Below, one piece after another: positions 41,714 to 50,916 of a stretch of 64,000 nucleotides of DNA. The DNA is taken from assembly GCF_000718255.1 (NCBI RefSeq), contig NZ_JOFJ01000014.1, positions 255,417 to 319,416 of the forward strand, written 5' to 3'. This stretch comes from Spirillospora albida. GTDB lineage: Bacteria; Actinomycetota; Actinomycetes; Streptosporangiales; Streptosporangiaceae. The notes under the pieces were generated by a model. It did not search any database, was not told the origin of the DNA, and saw nothing but the letters and a program-made list of their open reading frames with translations. Both the position numbers and the translations under genes were made by a program. The number at the start of each line of letters is the position of its first letter. Within the stretch, counting starts at the first letter, position 1.

Positions 41714-44020
41714 ATGAGCCGCAAGCCGCCCGCCGACGATCCGAGCGACGCCGGCCTCGAGGTCACCGCTCCCAAGGAGTGGGCGGCGGGCCTCCCCGGG
41801 GTCACGGCGGCGCTGCGGGCGTCCTACGACCAGATGGGCGCCCGGCGGACGGCGCTGACGCTGCTGCGCGTCAACCAGGAGAAGGGCTTCGACTGCCCCG
41901 GCTGCGCCTGGCCCGAGGGCGGCCGCCGGCACCGCGCCGAGTTCTGCGAGAACGGCGCGAAGGCCGTCGCGGAGGAGGCGACGACGCGGCGGATCACGCG
42001 GGAGTTCTTCGCGCGGCATCCCGTCGCGGAGCTGGCGGAGCGCTCCGACCACTGGCTCGGGCAGCAGGGCCGGCTGACCGAGCCCATGATCCTGCGCGAG
42101 GGCGCGGCGCACTACGAGCCGGTGTCGTGGGAGGAGGCGTTCGGCGTCCTCGCGCAGGAGCTGTCCGCGCTCGGCTCCCCGGACGAGGCCGTCTTCTACA
42201 CGTCGGGCCGCACCGGAAACGAGGCCGCGTTCGCCTACCAGCTGTTCGTCCGCGCGTTCGGCACGAACAACCTGCCGGACTGCAGCAACATGTGCCACGA
42301 GTCCTCGGGGTCGGCGCTCACGGAGACGATCGGGGTCGGGAAGGGCTCCGTCCTGCTGGAGGACCTCCACCGGGCGGACCTGATCTTCGTCGTGGGGCAG
42401 AACCCCGGCACGAACCACCCCCGGATGCTGTCCGCGCTGGAGCGCGCCAAGCAGGAGGGCGCCCGGATCGTCGCCGTCAACCCGCTGCCGGAGGCCGGGC
42501 TGATGCGCTTCAAGAACCCGCAGCGCCCTTCCGGGCTGGGGCGCGGTACCCCGCTGGCCGACCGCTTCCTCCAGATCCGGCTGAACGGCGATCTCGCCCT
42601 GTTCCAGGCGCTCAACCGCCTGCTCCTGGAGTCGGACGACCCCGGCGCCATCGACCGGGGCTTCATCGACGCCCACACGCACGGCTTCGCGGAGTTCGAG
42701 GAGCACGTCCGGAACCTGGACTGGGACGACGTGCTGGAGGCGACCGGCCTCGCCCGCGCCGAGATCGAGGCCACGCTCGCCGACGTCCTCGCGGCGCGGA
42801 GCGTCGTCGTGTGCTGGGCGATGGGCCTCACCCAGCACCGCAACTCCGTCGCGACGATCCGGGAGGTCGTCGACTTCCTGCTGCTGCGCGGCAACATCGG
42901 CCGCCCCGGCGCGGGCGTGTGCCCCGTCCGGGGCCACTCCAACGTCCAGGGCGACCGCACGATGGGCATCAACGAAAGGCCCGCGCCCGCGTTCCTGGAC
43001 GCCCTCGCCGCCGAGTTCGGGTTCGAGCCGCCCCGCGCGCACGGCCTCGACACCGTCCGCGCGATCCGCGCCATGCGGGACGGCGCCGTGAAGGTGTTCC
43101 TCGGCATGGGCGGCAACTTCGTCCGCGCCACCCCCGACTCGGCGGTGACGGAGGCGGCGCTGCGCGGCTGCCGGCTCACCGCGCAGGTCTCGACGAAGCT
43201 CAACCGCTCGCACGCGGTGACCGGGCGGCGGGCGCTGATCCTGCCGACGCTGGGCCGGACGGAGGAGGACGTCCAGGAGTCGGGCGCCCAGTTCGTGTCG
43301 GTCGAGGACTCGATGGGCATGGTGCACGCCTCGCGCGGCCGCCTGTCCCCCGCGTCCCCGCACCTGCTGTCGGAGGTCGCGATCGTCTGCCGGCTCGCGC
43401 GGGCTGTCCTGCCCGGCTCCGGCATCGGCTGGGCCGCGATGGAACGCGACTACGACGTCGTCCGCGACCACATCTCCCGGGTCGTGCCGGGCTTCGAGCG
43501 GTTCAACGAGCGCGTCCGCGAACCCGGCGGCTTCACCCTGCCCCACGCGCCCCGGGACGAGCGCCGGTTCCCGACCGCGACCGGCAAGGCCAACTTCACC
43601 GTGAACCCCCTGGAGGTCCTGCGGGTCCCGGAGGGGCGGCTGCTCCTGCAGACCGTGCGGAGCCACGACCAGTACAACACCACCGTCTACGGGCTCGACG
43701 ACCGCTACCGCGGCATCAAGGCCGGCCGCCGCGTCGTGTTCGTCCACCCGGACGACCTTGCGTCCCTGGGCCTCGCCGACGGCGCGATGGTCGACCTCGT
43801 CTCGGAGTGGGCGGACGGCGCCGAGCGGCGCGCCCGGTCGTTCCGGACGGTCGCGTATCCGACGGCGCGCGGCTGCGCGGCGGCCTACTTCCCGGAGACG
43901 AACGTTCTGGTCCCGCTGGACAGCACCGCCGAGATCAGCAACACGCCGACGTCGAAGTCCGTCGTCGTGCGGCTGGAGCCCGCGTCCGGGCCCTTGGGCG
44001 GGGCTCGCGCGGAGGAATAG
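41714..44020 (+). CDS. FdhF/YdeP-family molybdopterin oxidoreductase
   Basis: 768 residues. The molybdopterin-dependent formate-dehydrogenase-like fold is clear: an N-terminal FDCPGCAWPE, YTSGRTGNEAAF, NMCHESSGSALTETIG, VVGQNPGTNHPRML, and a C-terminal dinucleotide-binding region. Only one CxxC is kept at the N-terminus, so the 4Fe-4S cluster of true formate dehydrogenases may be absent, as in YdeP-type proteins linked to acid resistance. The natural substrate is unknown. AAGG stands six bases before the ATG, but the IS element ends about 14 bases upstream, so its original promoter was probably displaced. Confidence 0.88.
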   Translation: MSRKPPADDPSDAGLEVTAPKEWAAGLPGVTAALRASYDQMGARRTALTLLRVNQEKGFDCPGCAWPEGGRRHRAEFCENGAKAVAEEATTRRITREFFARHPVAELAERSDHWLGQQGRLTEPMILREGAAHYEPVSWEEAFGVLAQELSALGSPDEAVFYTSGRTGNEAAFAYQLFVRAFGTNNLPDCSNMCHESSGSALTETIGVGKGSVLLEDLHRADLIFVVGQNPGTNHPRMLSALERAKQEGARIVAVNPLPEAGLMRFKNPQRPSGLGRGTPLADRFLQIRLNGDLALFQALNRLLLESDDPGAIDRGFIDAHTHGFAEFEEHVRNLDWDDVLEATGLARAEIEATLADVLAARSVVVCWAMGLTQHRNSVATIREVVDFLLLRGNIGRPGAGVCPVRGHSNVQGDRTMGINERPAPAFLDALAAEFGFEPPRAHGLDTVRAIRAMRDGAVKVFLGMGGNFVRATPDSAVTEAALRGCRLTAQVSTKLNRSHAVTGRRALILPTLGRTEEDVQESGAQFVSVEDSMGMVHASRGRLSPASPHLLSEVAIVCRLARAVLPGSGIGWAAMERDYDVVRDHISRVVPGFERFNERVREPGGFTLPHAPRDERRFPTATGKANFTVNPLEVLRVPEGRLLLQTVRSHDQYNTTVYGLDDRYRGIKAGRRVVFVHPDDLASLGLADGAMVDLVSEWADGAERRARSFRTVAYPTARGCAAAYFPETNVLVPLDSTAEISNTPTSKSVVVRLEPASGPLGGARAEE

Positions 44021-44030
44021 GCTCGGGTCC

Positions 44031-44675
44031 ATGACGAATCTGCCGGAACCCGTCGAACCGCCGGGGCCGCCCGCCATGCGCGCCTCCGACCACGACCGCG
44101 ACCGGGTCGCGCAGATCCTGCGGGACGCGGCGGGGGACGGCCGGCTGACCCTCGAGGAGCTGGACGAGCGCCTGGACGCGGTGTACGCGGCGAAGACCTA
44201 CGCCGAGCTGGAGCCGCTCACCCTCGACCTGCCGGTGCCGGGCACCGCGCACGCGGCGGCGCTGCCGTCCGGGGTGGACTTCCGGCCGCTGCCGGACGCG
44301 CCGTCCTGGCGGATCGGCATCGGCGTCATGAGCGGGTTCCGCCGCGCCGGCGTGTGGAACGTGCCGCACCGCTTCTCGGCGTTCGCGTTCTGGGGCGGCG
44401 GCAAGATCGACCTGCGCGACGCCCGGTTCACGGCGGACGAGGTCGTGATCCGGGCGTTCGCGATCATGGGCGGGGTGGAGATCATCGTCCCGGACGATCT
44501 CACCGTCCATGTGAAGGGCCTCGGCATCATGGGCGGTTTCGACGAGCGCGCGAGCGGCCCCGGCGTCCCGGGCGCGCCGAAGGTCGTCATCAAGGGCTTC
44601 GCGTTCTGGGGCGGCGTCGACGTGAAGCGCCGGGCCCGCAGGGCGGAGAGGAAGCGCAGGGAACTCCCGGACTGA
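44031..44675 (+). CDS. DUF1707 domain protein with C-terminal adhesin-like (DUF2154-type) repeats
   Basis: 214 residues. Residues about 14-65 are a DUF1707 domain (MRASDHDRDRVAQILRDAAGDGRLTLEELDERLDAVYAAKTYAEL). The C-terminal half has repeated glycine-tryptophan strands (FAFWGGGKIDL, FAIMGGVEIIV, LGIMGGFDER, FAFWGGVDV), as in the cell-wall-active antibiotic response family. No membrane segment is seen. Role unknown, probably sensing or surface linked. It follows the oxidoreductase by 10 bp and may share its transcript. Confidence 0.85.
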   Translation: MTNLPEPVEPPGPPAMRASDHDRDRVAQILRDAAGDGRLTLEELDERLDAVYAAKTYAELEPLTLDLPVPGTAHAAALPSGVDFRPLPDAPSWRIGIGVMSGFRRAGVWNVPHRFSAFAFWGGGKIDLRDARFTADEVVIRAFAIMGGVEIIVPDDLTVHVKGLGIMGGFDERASGPGVPGAPKVVIKGFAFWGGVDVKRRARRAERKRRELPD

Positions 44676-44745
44676 CCCCCCGGTCATCCGCACTCCGCCG
44701 CTCCCGGTAGATTCCGAATCCGGTTCTAGTCGTGGGAGGCGCGCG

Positions 44746-45885
44746 ATGGGTGCTTGGGATACCCCCGAGCGGGCAGAGCTGCGAAAGCTCGTCCGGACGT
44801 TCACCGAGCGGGAGATCGTCCCGTTCCTGGCGGACTGGGAGGACGCGGGCGAACTGCCCCGCGAACTGCACCGCAAGGCGGCGGACGCGGGGCTGCTCGG
44901 CGCCGGGTTCCCCGAGAGCGCCGGCGGGTCCGGCGGGGACGCCGTCGACGCGCTCATCGTGGCGGAGGAGCTCATCCAGGCGGGCGGGTCCGGCGGCGTC
45001 ATCGCGTCGCTGTTCACGCACGGCATCGCGCTGCCGCACATCGTCGCGTCCGGTGACGAGGCGCTGATCGGCCGGTTCGCGCGGCCGGTGCTCGCCGGAG
45101 ACAAGATCGGCGCGCTCGGCGTCACCGAGCCGGGCACCGGCTCGGACGTCGCGGGGATCCGGACGTCCGCCGTCCGCGACGGCGACTGCTACATGATCAA
45201 CGGCGCCAAGATGTTCATCACGTCCGGCGTGCGGGCCGACTTCGTCACCACCGCCGTGCGGACCGGCGACCCCGGCTTCGGCGGCATCTCACTGATCGTC
45301 GTGGAGAGGGGCACGCCCGGGTTCAGCGTGTCGCGGCCCCTGCGCAAGATGGGCTGGCAGTGCTCCGACACGGCCGAGCTCGCGTTCGACGACGTCCGGG
45401 TCCCCGCCGCGAACCTCGTCGGCGACGAGAACAGCGGGTTCCTGCAGATCGTCCAGAACTTCGTCACCGAGCGGCTGTCGCTCGCCGTCCAGGCGTACGC
45501 GACGGCGCAGCGGTGCCTCGACCTGACCCTTGACTGGGTCCGGGAGCGGGAGACGTTCGGGCGCCCGCTGTCGTCCCGCCAGCTCGTCCGGCACAAGGTA
45601 GCCGAGATGGCCCGGCAGGTGGACGTCGCGCGCACCTACACGCGGTCGGTCGCCGAACGGCACCTCGCCGGGGAGGACGTGCTGACCGAGACGGCCTACG
45701 CCAAGAACACGGCGGTGTACGCGTGCGAGCACGTGGTGCACGAGGCCGTCCAGCTGCACGGCGGCATGGGCTACATGCGGGAGTCGGAGGTGGAGCGGCA
45801 CTACCGCGACGCCCGGCTGCTCGGCATCGGCGGCGGCACCAACGAGATCATGAACGAGATCGTGGCCAAGCGGCTCGGGTTGTGA
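44746..45885 (+). CDS. Acyl-CoA dehydrogenase
   Basis: 379 residues with GGGAGG before the ATG. Full-length family member: signature 1 GALGVTEPGTGSDVAGI, flavin-site TLDWVRERETFGRPLSSRQ-like segment, and signature 2 QLHGGMGYMRESEVERHYRDAR, then GIGGGTNEIMNEI. It should oxidise an acyl-CoA to the enoyl-CoA with electron-transfer flavoprotein as acceptor. Chain preference is not readable. A strong GC hairpin follows its stop and separates it from the convergent lipase. Confidence 0.9.
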   Translation: MGAWDTPERAELRKLVRTFTEREIVPFLADWEDAGELPRELHRKAADAGLLGAGFPESAGGSGGDAVDALIVAEELIQAGGSGGVIASLFTHGIALPHIVASGDEALIGRFARPVLAGDKIGALGVTEPGTGSDVAGIRTSAVRDGDCYMINGAKMFITSGVRADFVTTAVRTGDPGFGGISLIVVERGTPGFSVSRPLRKMGWQCSDTAELAFDDVRVPAANLVGDENSGFLQIVQNFVTERLSLAVQAYATAQRCLDLTLDWVRERETFGRPLSSRQLVRHKVAEMARQVDVARTYTRSVAERHLAGEDVLTETAYAKNTAVYACEHVVHEAVQLHGGMGYMRESEVERHYRDARLLGIGGGTNEIMNEIVAKRLGL

Positions 45886-45890
45886 GCCCG

Positions 45891-45924
45891 GCGGCGCCCG
45901 GCGGGAGCCCCCGCCGGGCGCCGC
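45891..45924. terminator. Bidirectional terminator hairpin
   Basis: Perfect 15-bp arms GCGGCGCCCGGCGGG (45891-45905) and CCCGCCGGGCGCCGC (45910-45924) with loop AGCC, midway between the convergent acyl-CoA dehydrogenase and lipase stops. No T-run follows, as is usual in GC-rich actinomycetes. Confidence 0.75.
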
Positions 45925-45933
45925 ACCGGTCGC

Positions 45934-46791
45934 TCAGCCGAGCGGCTTCGCGCAGTCGATCGGCCAGTACGGGCCCCAGATGTCGAGCGAGTTCAGCACG
46001 AACTTGATCATCACGGGGTCGAAGTTGATGCCGAGGTGGGCGTTGGTGTCGTTCGGGCACTTGTCCTGCAGCAGGATGTTGTGCGTGTTGGTGCCGTTGA
46101 GGAACGCCGAGGTGTAGGGGGTCACGACCTCGTCGTACTTCGTGGCCAGCACGATGTACTCCGGGCCGGGAACGGTGTCGCCGCCCGCGTTGAGCTCCTG
46201 CAGGAACTCCGAGCCGGTGATCTGCTGCCCGGCGGCCGGCGCGGCCAGCACGATCGCCTGCGTGATGCCGAACAGGCTGCCGAGCCTCACCAGCCCGGAC
46301 GCGTTCGTCCCGTGGTTGGACGGGACGATCCCGATCAGCTTGTTCACCTTCGCGGCGCCGCCCAGGTTCTTCATGTAGTACCGGGGCATCATGCCGCCCT
46401 GCGAGTGGCCGACGATGTCGACCTTGGACGCGCCGGTCGAGGCGCGCACCTTGTCGACGAACGCCGACAGCTCCCCGGCCGACGTCCGGATGTCGGCGGT
46501 GCCCTGGATGGGGGCGTCCTTGGCGCCGCCGTAGTTGAGGGCGTAGACGCAGTATCCGGCCTTCTTCAGCGCCGGCGACAGCTTCTGCCAGTTGAACGCC
46601 ATGTTCTCGAAGGTGCCGTGCACGAGCACGACGGGGCGGGGCTTGAGGAACGACGGCTTGCACTTCCAGTCGTTCGCCCCCTCCGGGACGATCTCGGCGT
46701 GCGCGGCGGGCGCGGTCACCACGGCGAGGCCGAGGGCGGCGGGCAGCGCCGCGGCGGCGACCGCCCAGGAGCGGAGTCGTCGGTAACGCAT
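45934..46791 (-). CDS. Secreted alpha/beta-fold lipase (lipase class 2 / EstA-like)
   Basis: 285 residues from ATG 46791, with GGGAGAG close upstream. A signal peptide covers about residues 1-33 (RYRRLRSW, hydrophobic run, AHA). The oxyanion motif VVLVHGTFENM and the nucleophile GHSQGG match Streptomyces-type extracellular triacylglycerol lipases. Two cysteines near each end (KCKPS and DKCPND or DCAKPL) may form disulfides. Likely a secreted esterase or lipase. Confidence 0.9.
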   Translation of the reverse strand: MRYRRLRSWAVAAAALPAALGLAVVTAPAAHAEIVPEGANDWKCKPSFLKPRPVVLVHGTFENMAFNWQKLSPALKKAGYCVYALNYGGAKDAPIQGTADIRTSAGELSAFVDKVRASTGASKVDIVGHSQGGMMPRYYMKNLGGAAKVNKLIGIVPSNHGTNASGLVRLGSLFGITQAIVLAAPAAGQQITGSEFLQELNAGGDTVPGPEYIVLATKYDEVVTPYTSAFLNGTNTHNILLQDKCPNDTNAHLGINFDPVMIKFVLNSLDIWGPYWPIDCAKPLG

Positions 46792-46824
46792 GGGGCTCTC
46801 CCTGAATCGGGCACGCCGGAGAGA

Positions 46825-46862
46825 GGGCGGAACCGGCCGGGGTGGGGCCGCCGGTTCCGCCC
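46825..46862. terminator. GC-rich hairpin between CaiB-like gene and lipase
   Basis: Arms of 13 bp, GGGCGGAACCGGC (46825-46837) and GCCGGTTCCGCCC (46850-46862), around a 12-base loop. It lies 34 bp before the lipase start and 141 bp after the CaiB-like stop, so it could end the upstream transcript or form a leader structure of the lipase message. Confidence 0.5.
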
Positions 46863-47002
46863 GCTCGTCGCCGTGTCGGGGGTGGTCCGCCACAAGGTAC
46901 GGCCGCGATCCGGCGCGGTCTTGTGAGCGGATCCGCCATTTGCCCCCGGGCGATTGTCAGGAGATTCACAACGCGCTCCGCGGACCCGCGGAGGCGCGCA
47001 GG

Positions 47003-48142
47003 TCAGCCCTGGACGACCGCCCCGCTCTTCAGCAGGTCGTCCGCGTCCTCGAACCCGAGGTCGGTGAGGACGTCGCGGGACTGGCCGCCCGGCAGGACGG
47101 GGACCCCGTCGGTGGCGGTGTCGGTGCGGGAGAAGCGCGGCGCCGGGGCGGGCTGGCGGCGGCCGCCGAGCTCCGGGAACACGTCCCGGGCCGTGTTGTA
47201 GGGGTGCGTCATCGCCTCGTTCATCGACAGGACGGGCGCCACGCACGCGTCGCTGGGCACGAAGACCTCCGCCCACTCGTCGCGGGTCTTCTCCTTGAAC
47301 GCGGTCGCGAACCGCTCGCGCAGGCGCGGCCAGCCGTTCCGGTCGTGCTGGTGCGGCAGGTCCTCGCCGTCCACGCCCAGCAGGCGGATGAACTCGGCGT
47401 AGAACTGCGGCTCGATCGCGCCGACCGCCATGTGCTCACCGTCGGCCGTCTCGTAGACGTCGTACCAGGGGGCGCCGGTGTCGAGCATGTTGACGCCGCG
47501 CTCGTCCTCCCAGATGCCGCCCGCGAGGAACCCGTGGATGAACGTCGACAGGTGCGCGGTGCCGTCCACGATGGCGGTGTCGACGACCTGGCCCTTGCCG
47601 CTGACCTTGGCCTCCAGGAGGGCCGCGAGGACGCCGACGACGAGGTACATGCTGCCGCCCGCGAAGTCGCCGAGCAGGTTCAGCGGCACCTGCGGCGGGC
47701 CGCCCGCGCGCCCGATGGCGTGCAGCGCGCCGGTGATCGCGATGTAGCCGATGTCGTGGCCGGCCGTCTGGGACAGCGGGCCCTCCTGGCCCCAGCCGGT
47801 CATCCGGCCGTAGACCAGCTTCGGGTTGCGGGCGAGGCAGTCGTCCGGGCCGAGGCCGAGGCGCTCGGTGACGCCGGGGCGGAATCCCTCCAGGAGCACG
47901 TCGGCCCGCTCGGCGAGGCGGAGCACGACCTCCCGGCCCGCGTCCGACTTCAGGTCGACCGCGATGGACCGCTTGCCGCGGTTGGTGAAGTCGGTGGCGC
48001 CCGCCCCCGTGCCGGCCGCGGACGCCCGGTCGACGCGGATCACGTCCGCGCCGAGGTCGGCCAGCAGCATCGCCGCGAACGGACCCGGCCCGATGCCGGC
48101 CAGCTCGATGACCCGTACTCCGGAGAGCGGCCCCTTGCCCAT
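47003..48142 (-). CDS. CaiB/BaiF CoA-transferase family, alpha-methylacyl-CoA racemase-like
   Basis: 379 residues. Family III CoA-transferase fold starting with LSGVRVIELAGIGPGPFAAMLLADLGADVIRVDR. Residues that serve racemisation in the AMACR branch appear to be kept: His in TAGHDIGYIA, Asp in NLLGDFAGG and Glu in GAIEPQF. This favours alpha-methylacyl-CoA racemase over a CoA-transferase. It would act on branched fatty acyl-CoAs. No partner enzyme is directly adjacent; an acyl-CoA dehydrogenase is nearby. Confidence 0.87.
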   Translation of the reverse strand: MGKGPLSGVRVIELAGIGPGPFAAMLLADLGADVIRVDRASAAGTGAGATDFTNRGKRSIAVDLKSDAGREVVLRLAERADVLLEGFRPGVTERLGLGPDDCLARNPKLVYGRMTGWGQEGPLSQTAGHDIGYIAITGALHAIGRAGGPPQVPLNLLGDFAGGSMYLVVGVLAALLEAKVSGKGQVVDTAIVDGTAHLSTFIHGFLAGGIWEDERGVNMLDTGAPWYDVYETADGEHMAVGAIEPQFYAEFIRLLGVDGEDLPHQHDRNGWPRLRERFATAFKEKTRDEWAEVFVPSDACVAPVLSMNEAMTHPYNTARDVFPELGGRRQPAPAPRFSRTDTATDGVPVLPGGQSRDVLTDLGFEDADDLLKSGAVVQG

Positions 48143-48181
48143 AGCGCGACCCCTTCTGAACGTCGTTCGGTCTTCGCTCCC

Positions 48182-49768
48182 TTAGTGTGCCCCATGGGGA
48201 TAAGCGTCCGCTGACCGGACCTCGCGGTCCACGGCGGCGGTGAGCGTGACGTACCGGTCCGGGCGCTTCGCCGGGGTCGGCGAGCCGGCCACGAGCAGCC
48301 GGTCGTCGACGCGCGGCGCGCGCAGCGGCCCCCGCGCCCGCGGCACGAACCCGCGCCCGGCGGCGGCGACGTACAGCCAGCGGCCGGACGGCGCCTCCCA
48401 CCACATGCCGCTCACCGGGCGCCGGTCGTCGCACGTCCCGGTCACGGTGGTGCCCTTCGCGCCGGTCAGGGCGGCCCGCGTCACGGCTCCGCCGGGGTAC
48501 TCGACCCGGGCGCACACCCAGTCGGCCCGCGCGCCGCTCTGCGGCAGCGTCCCGGTCCAGAACGTCCACGCCATCGCCTCGGTCACCGGGCCGGACTGCG
48601 CCGGCAGCGCGCACGCGGTCCGCCGCCACGCGGCCAGCCCCTCCGCGCCGAGCTCCCGGCCGGCCTTGCGGGCGGCGGGCGCGCGGTGCGTCAGGACGGC
48701 CGCGCGGGGCCCGCCGAGGTCCCCGATCGTCCGGTCGCCGAGCCGGAACAGCGGGCCGCGGCCGCAGCGGGTCCCGGCCGACACCGGCCCGACGACCCCG
48801 TCGCCCGCCGGCAGCGCCGCCCCGGCGAGCGACGTCGCCTTCCGGTCCCACGGCGACAGCAGGTACCGGCCGCCGCCGAGCGGGATCGGCGCGGACGCGT
48901 CGGTGCCCGCCGTCGCGACGCTCAGGCTCCCCGTGTAGCGGGCCAGCCGGTCCCCGCGCCGCATCAGGACGAGCCGCTCGCCCCCGGCCGTCCCCGCGTA
49001 GAGCAGCTGCGCGCCGCCGCCCGCCCCCCGGCCCGCGCCGCCCGCGTTCGCCCAGGCGCGGGCCGCCCCCTCGATGAGGGCGGTGTCGTGGACGAGGTCC
49101 CCGCGCGCGGGCCAGGCGTCGAGCGTGCGGGAGCCGCGCGTCCAGGCGTCCGGCGGGGCCGCGGCGAGCCGCAGCGCGTGCGGGACGACGGGCCGCGCGC
49201 CCGCCGCGTCCGGCCGCCGGGCCGCGGGCCCGCCGGCCTCGGTCACCATGAGCGCGCCCGCGAGCACCGCGGTCGCCGCCGCGGCCGCGAGGACCGGCGC
49301 CAGCGGACGGGGCCGCACGGGGTTCCGCAGCACCGGATCGAACGGCATCGGCACCGGGAGCGGCACCCGCGCCGCGTCCGCCGCCCGGATCACCGGCCAG
49401 GGGTCGCGGATCCGCATCCGCACGAGCTGGTCGTGGACCGCGTACCGCGGCAGCCCCTCCAGGTGCCGCAGCACGTACGCCACCCGCACGGGCGGCTCCA
49501 GCCGCGCGAGCGGCCCGATCGGGCCGGGGTCGGGCAGCCGCGGCGGCAGCGCCCGCAGCCACGGGCCGAGCCCGAGGTCGAGCCGGCGCGGCGGACGCAT
49601 CGCCCGGCGCAGCACGCGGGTGCGGCGGCGCACCGGGCCGCCGCGCGCGCCGTCCACGATCCGGCGCGCGAGCACGAGCCGGTAGGCCCGTTTCCCCTTG
49701 CCCGGAAGAACGAAATAGGCCAGTCGGACAAGTTCTCCGTAGGACGACTCCGTCCCCTTTTTCGTCAT
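48182..49768 (-). CDS. Hypothetical membrane protein with degenerate sigma-like N-terminus
   Basis: 528 residues from ATG 49768, with GGAGG five bases upstream. Residues about 1-130 are basic and helical; PVRVAYVLRHLEGLPRYAVHDQLVRM recalls a degenerate sigma region 4. One membrane segment follows (about residues 160-180, PLAPVLAAAAATAVLAGALMV). The C-terminal 340 residues are rich in beta strands with GGRYLLSPWD and GRWLYVAAAGRGF, like a surface beta domain, probably outside the cell. No enzyme motif seen. It may be a membrane sensor derived from a sigma/anti-sigma system. Confidence 0.7.
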   Translation of the reverse strand: MTKKGTESSYGELVRLAYFVLPGKGKRAYRLVLARRIVDGARGGPVRRRTRVLRRAMRPPRRLDLGLGPWLRALPPRLPDPGPIGPLARLEPPVRVAYVLRHLEGLPRYAVHDQLVRMRIRDPWPVIRAADAARVPLPVPMPFDPVLRNPVRPRPLAPVLAAAAATAVLAGALMVTEAGGPAARRPDAAGARPVVPHALRLAAAPPDAWTRGSRTLDAWPARGDLVHDTALIEGAARAWANAGGAGRGAGGGAQLLYAGTAGGERLVLMRRGDRLARYTGSLSVATAGTDASAPIPLGGGRYLLSPWDRKATSLAGAALPAGDGVVGPVSAGTRCGRGPLFRLGDRTIGDLGGPRAAVLTHRAPAARKAGRELGAEGLAAWRRTACALPAQSGPVTEAMAWTFWTGTLPQSGARADWVCARVEYPGGAVTRAALTGAKGTTVTGTCDDRRPVSGMWWEAPSGRWLYVAAAGRGFVPRARGPLRAPRVDDRLLVAGSPTPAKRPDRYVTLTAAVDREVRSADAYPHGAH

Positions 49769-49904
49769 CACGGCCTCCGGCACGGCGGCACTCCCTCCGG
49801 GTAACCCGATAGCGGAATCCCGAGGTTAGGCAGCCGGAACGCGCCGGTGGCGGAATTGAAAGAACGATTAACAACGCGAGGCGGGCACCCGGTCCGGACG
49901 GCGG

Positions 49905-50834
49905 CTACCCCAGGGCGGCGACATATGCGGGAATGGTGATGTTGCGACCGGACACCACCACGACGGGACGTCCCGTGACGTTCACCCGGCCCGCCAGCAG
50001 CGCCGCGACCCCCGCCGCGCCCGCGCCCTCCGCCACGACACCGTGCTCGGCGAACAGGAACCGCACCGCCTCCGCGATCTCCGCGTCGGTGACCGCCGTC
50101 AGGTCCGCGTGCCCGCGCAGCACGTCCGGCGTGACGCAGCCGGGCTCCAGGTTGCCGGGCAGGCCGTCGGCGAACGTCTCCCCCACCGGCACCTCGACGA
50201 CGCGTCCCGCCGCCACCGACGCCGACACCCCGCGCGACACCGACGACTCGACGCCGACGATCCGCACGTCCCCGCGCTCCCGCGCCCACAGCGACAGCCC
50301 GGCCGCCAGGCCCCCGCCCCCGACCGGCGCGACCACCGTCAGCGGGCCGCTCACCTGGGCGTCGAGCTCAAGGCCGATGGTGCCCTGGCCCGCGATCACG
50401 GCGGGGTCGTTGTAGGGCGAGACGAACCGTCCGGGCAGGGCCAGCGCGTGCGCCTCGGCCTCGTCGTAGGTCGTCCCGTGCCGGACGAGCCGGACCGGGA
50501 ACCGCGCGATCCGCTCGACCTTCGCCCGCGACGCCCTCGTGGAGACCACCACGGTCACGTCCGCGCCGCTGCGCGCCGCCGCGTACCCCATCCCGAGCCC
50601 GTGGTTGCCGGCGCTGGCGGTGACGGCGGGCTCCCCGGGCGGCAGCGCGGCCAGGGCCGCGAGCGCCCCCCGCACCTTGAACGCCCCGGTCGGCTGCAGC
50701 GTCTCCAGTTTCAGCAGCGCGCCGGGCGCGATCTGCGACGCCACGACCGGCGTGGGGGCCAGGACCCCGGACACCGCTCGCCACGCCGCCTCCAGGTCGC
50801 CCGGCTCGGGGACGCGGACCTTCCGCACGGTCAT
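49905..50834 (-). CDS. Threonine/serine dehydratase-like PLP enzyme
   Basis: 309 residues; GGAGG stands six bases before ATG 50834. Fold type II PLP protein: Schiff-base lysine in TGAFKVRGA, SAGNHGLGMGYAA substrate loop, and a glycine-rich phosphate clamp PVGGGGLAAGL. No C-terminal ACT domain, so it is like catabolic threonine/serine dehydratases or racemases and not feedback-controlled IlvA. The exact reaction is open. Confidence 0.85.
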   Translation of the reverse strand: MTVRKVRVPEPGDLEAAWRAVSGVLAPTPVVASQIAPGALLKLETLQPTGAFKVRGALAALAALPPGEPAVTASAGNHGLGMGYAAARSGADVTVVVSTRASRAKVERIARFPVRLVRHGTTYDEAEAHALALPGRFVSPYNDPAVIAGQGTIGLELDAQVSGPLTVVAPVGGGGLAAGLSLWARERGDVRIVGVESSVSRGVSASVAAGRVVEVPVGETFADGLPGNLEPGCVTPDVLRGHADLTAVTDAEIAEAVRFLFAEHGVVAEGAGAAGVAALLAGRVNVTGRPVVVVSGRNITIPAYVAALG

Positions 50835-50916
50835 GGCACACCTCCGGTCGAGATTTCCGAACGCGGACGCCATCCGGAACGTCCTAGGGTGAGGCATCAC
50901 GAACGACGACACCGGG

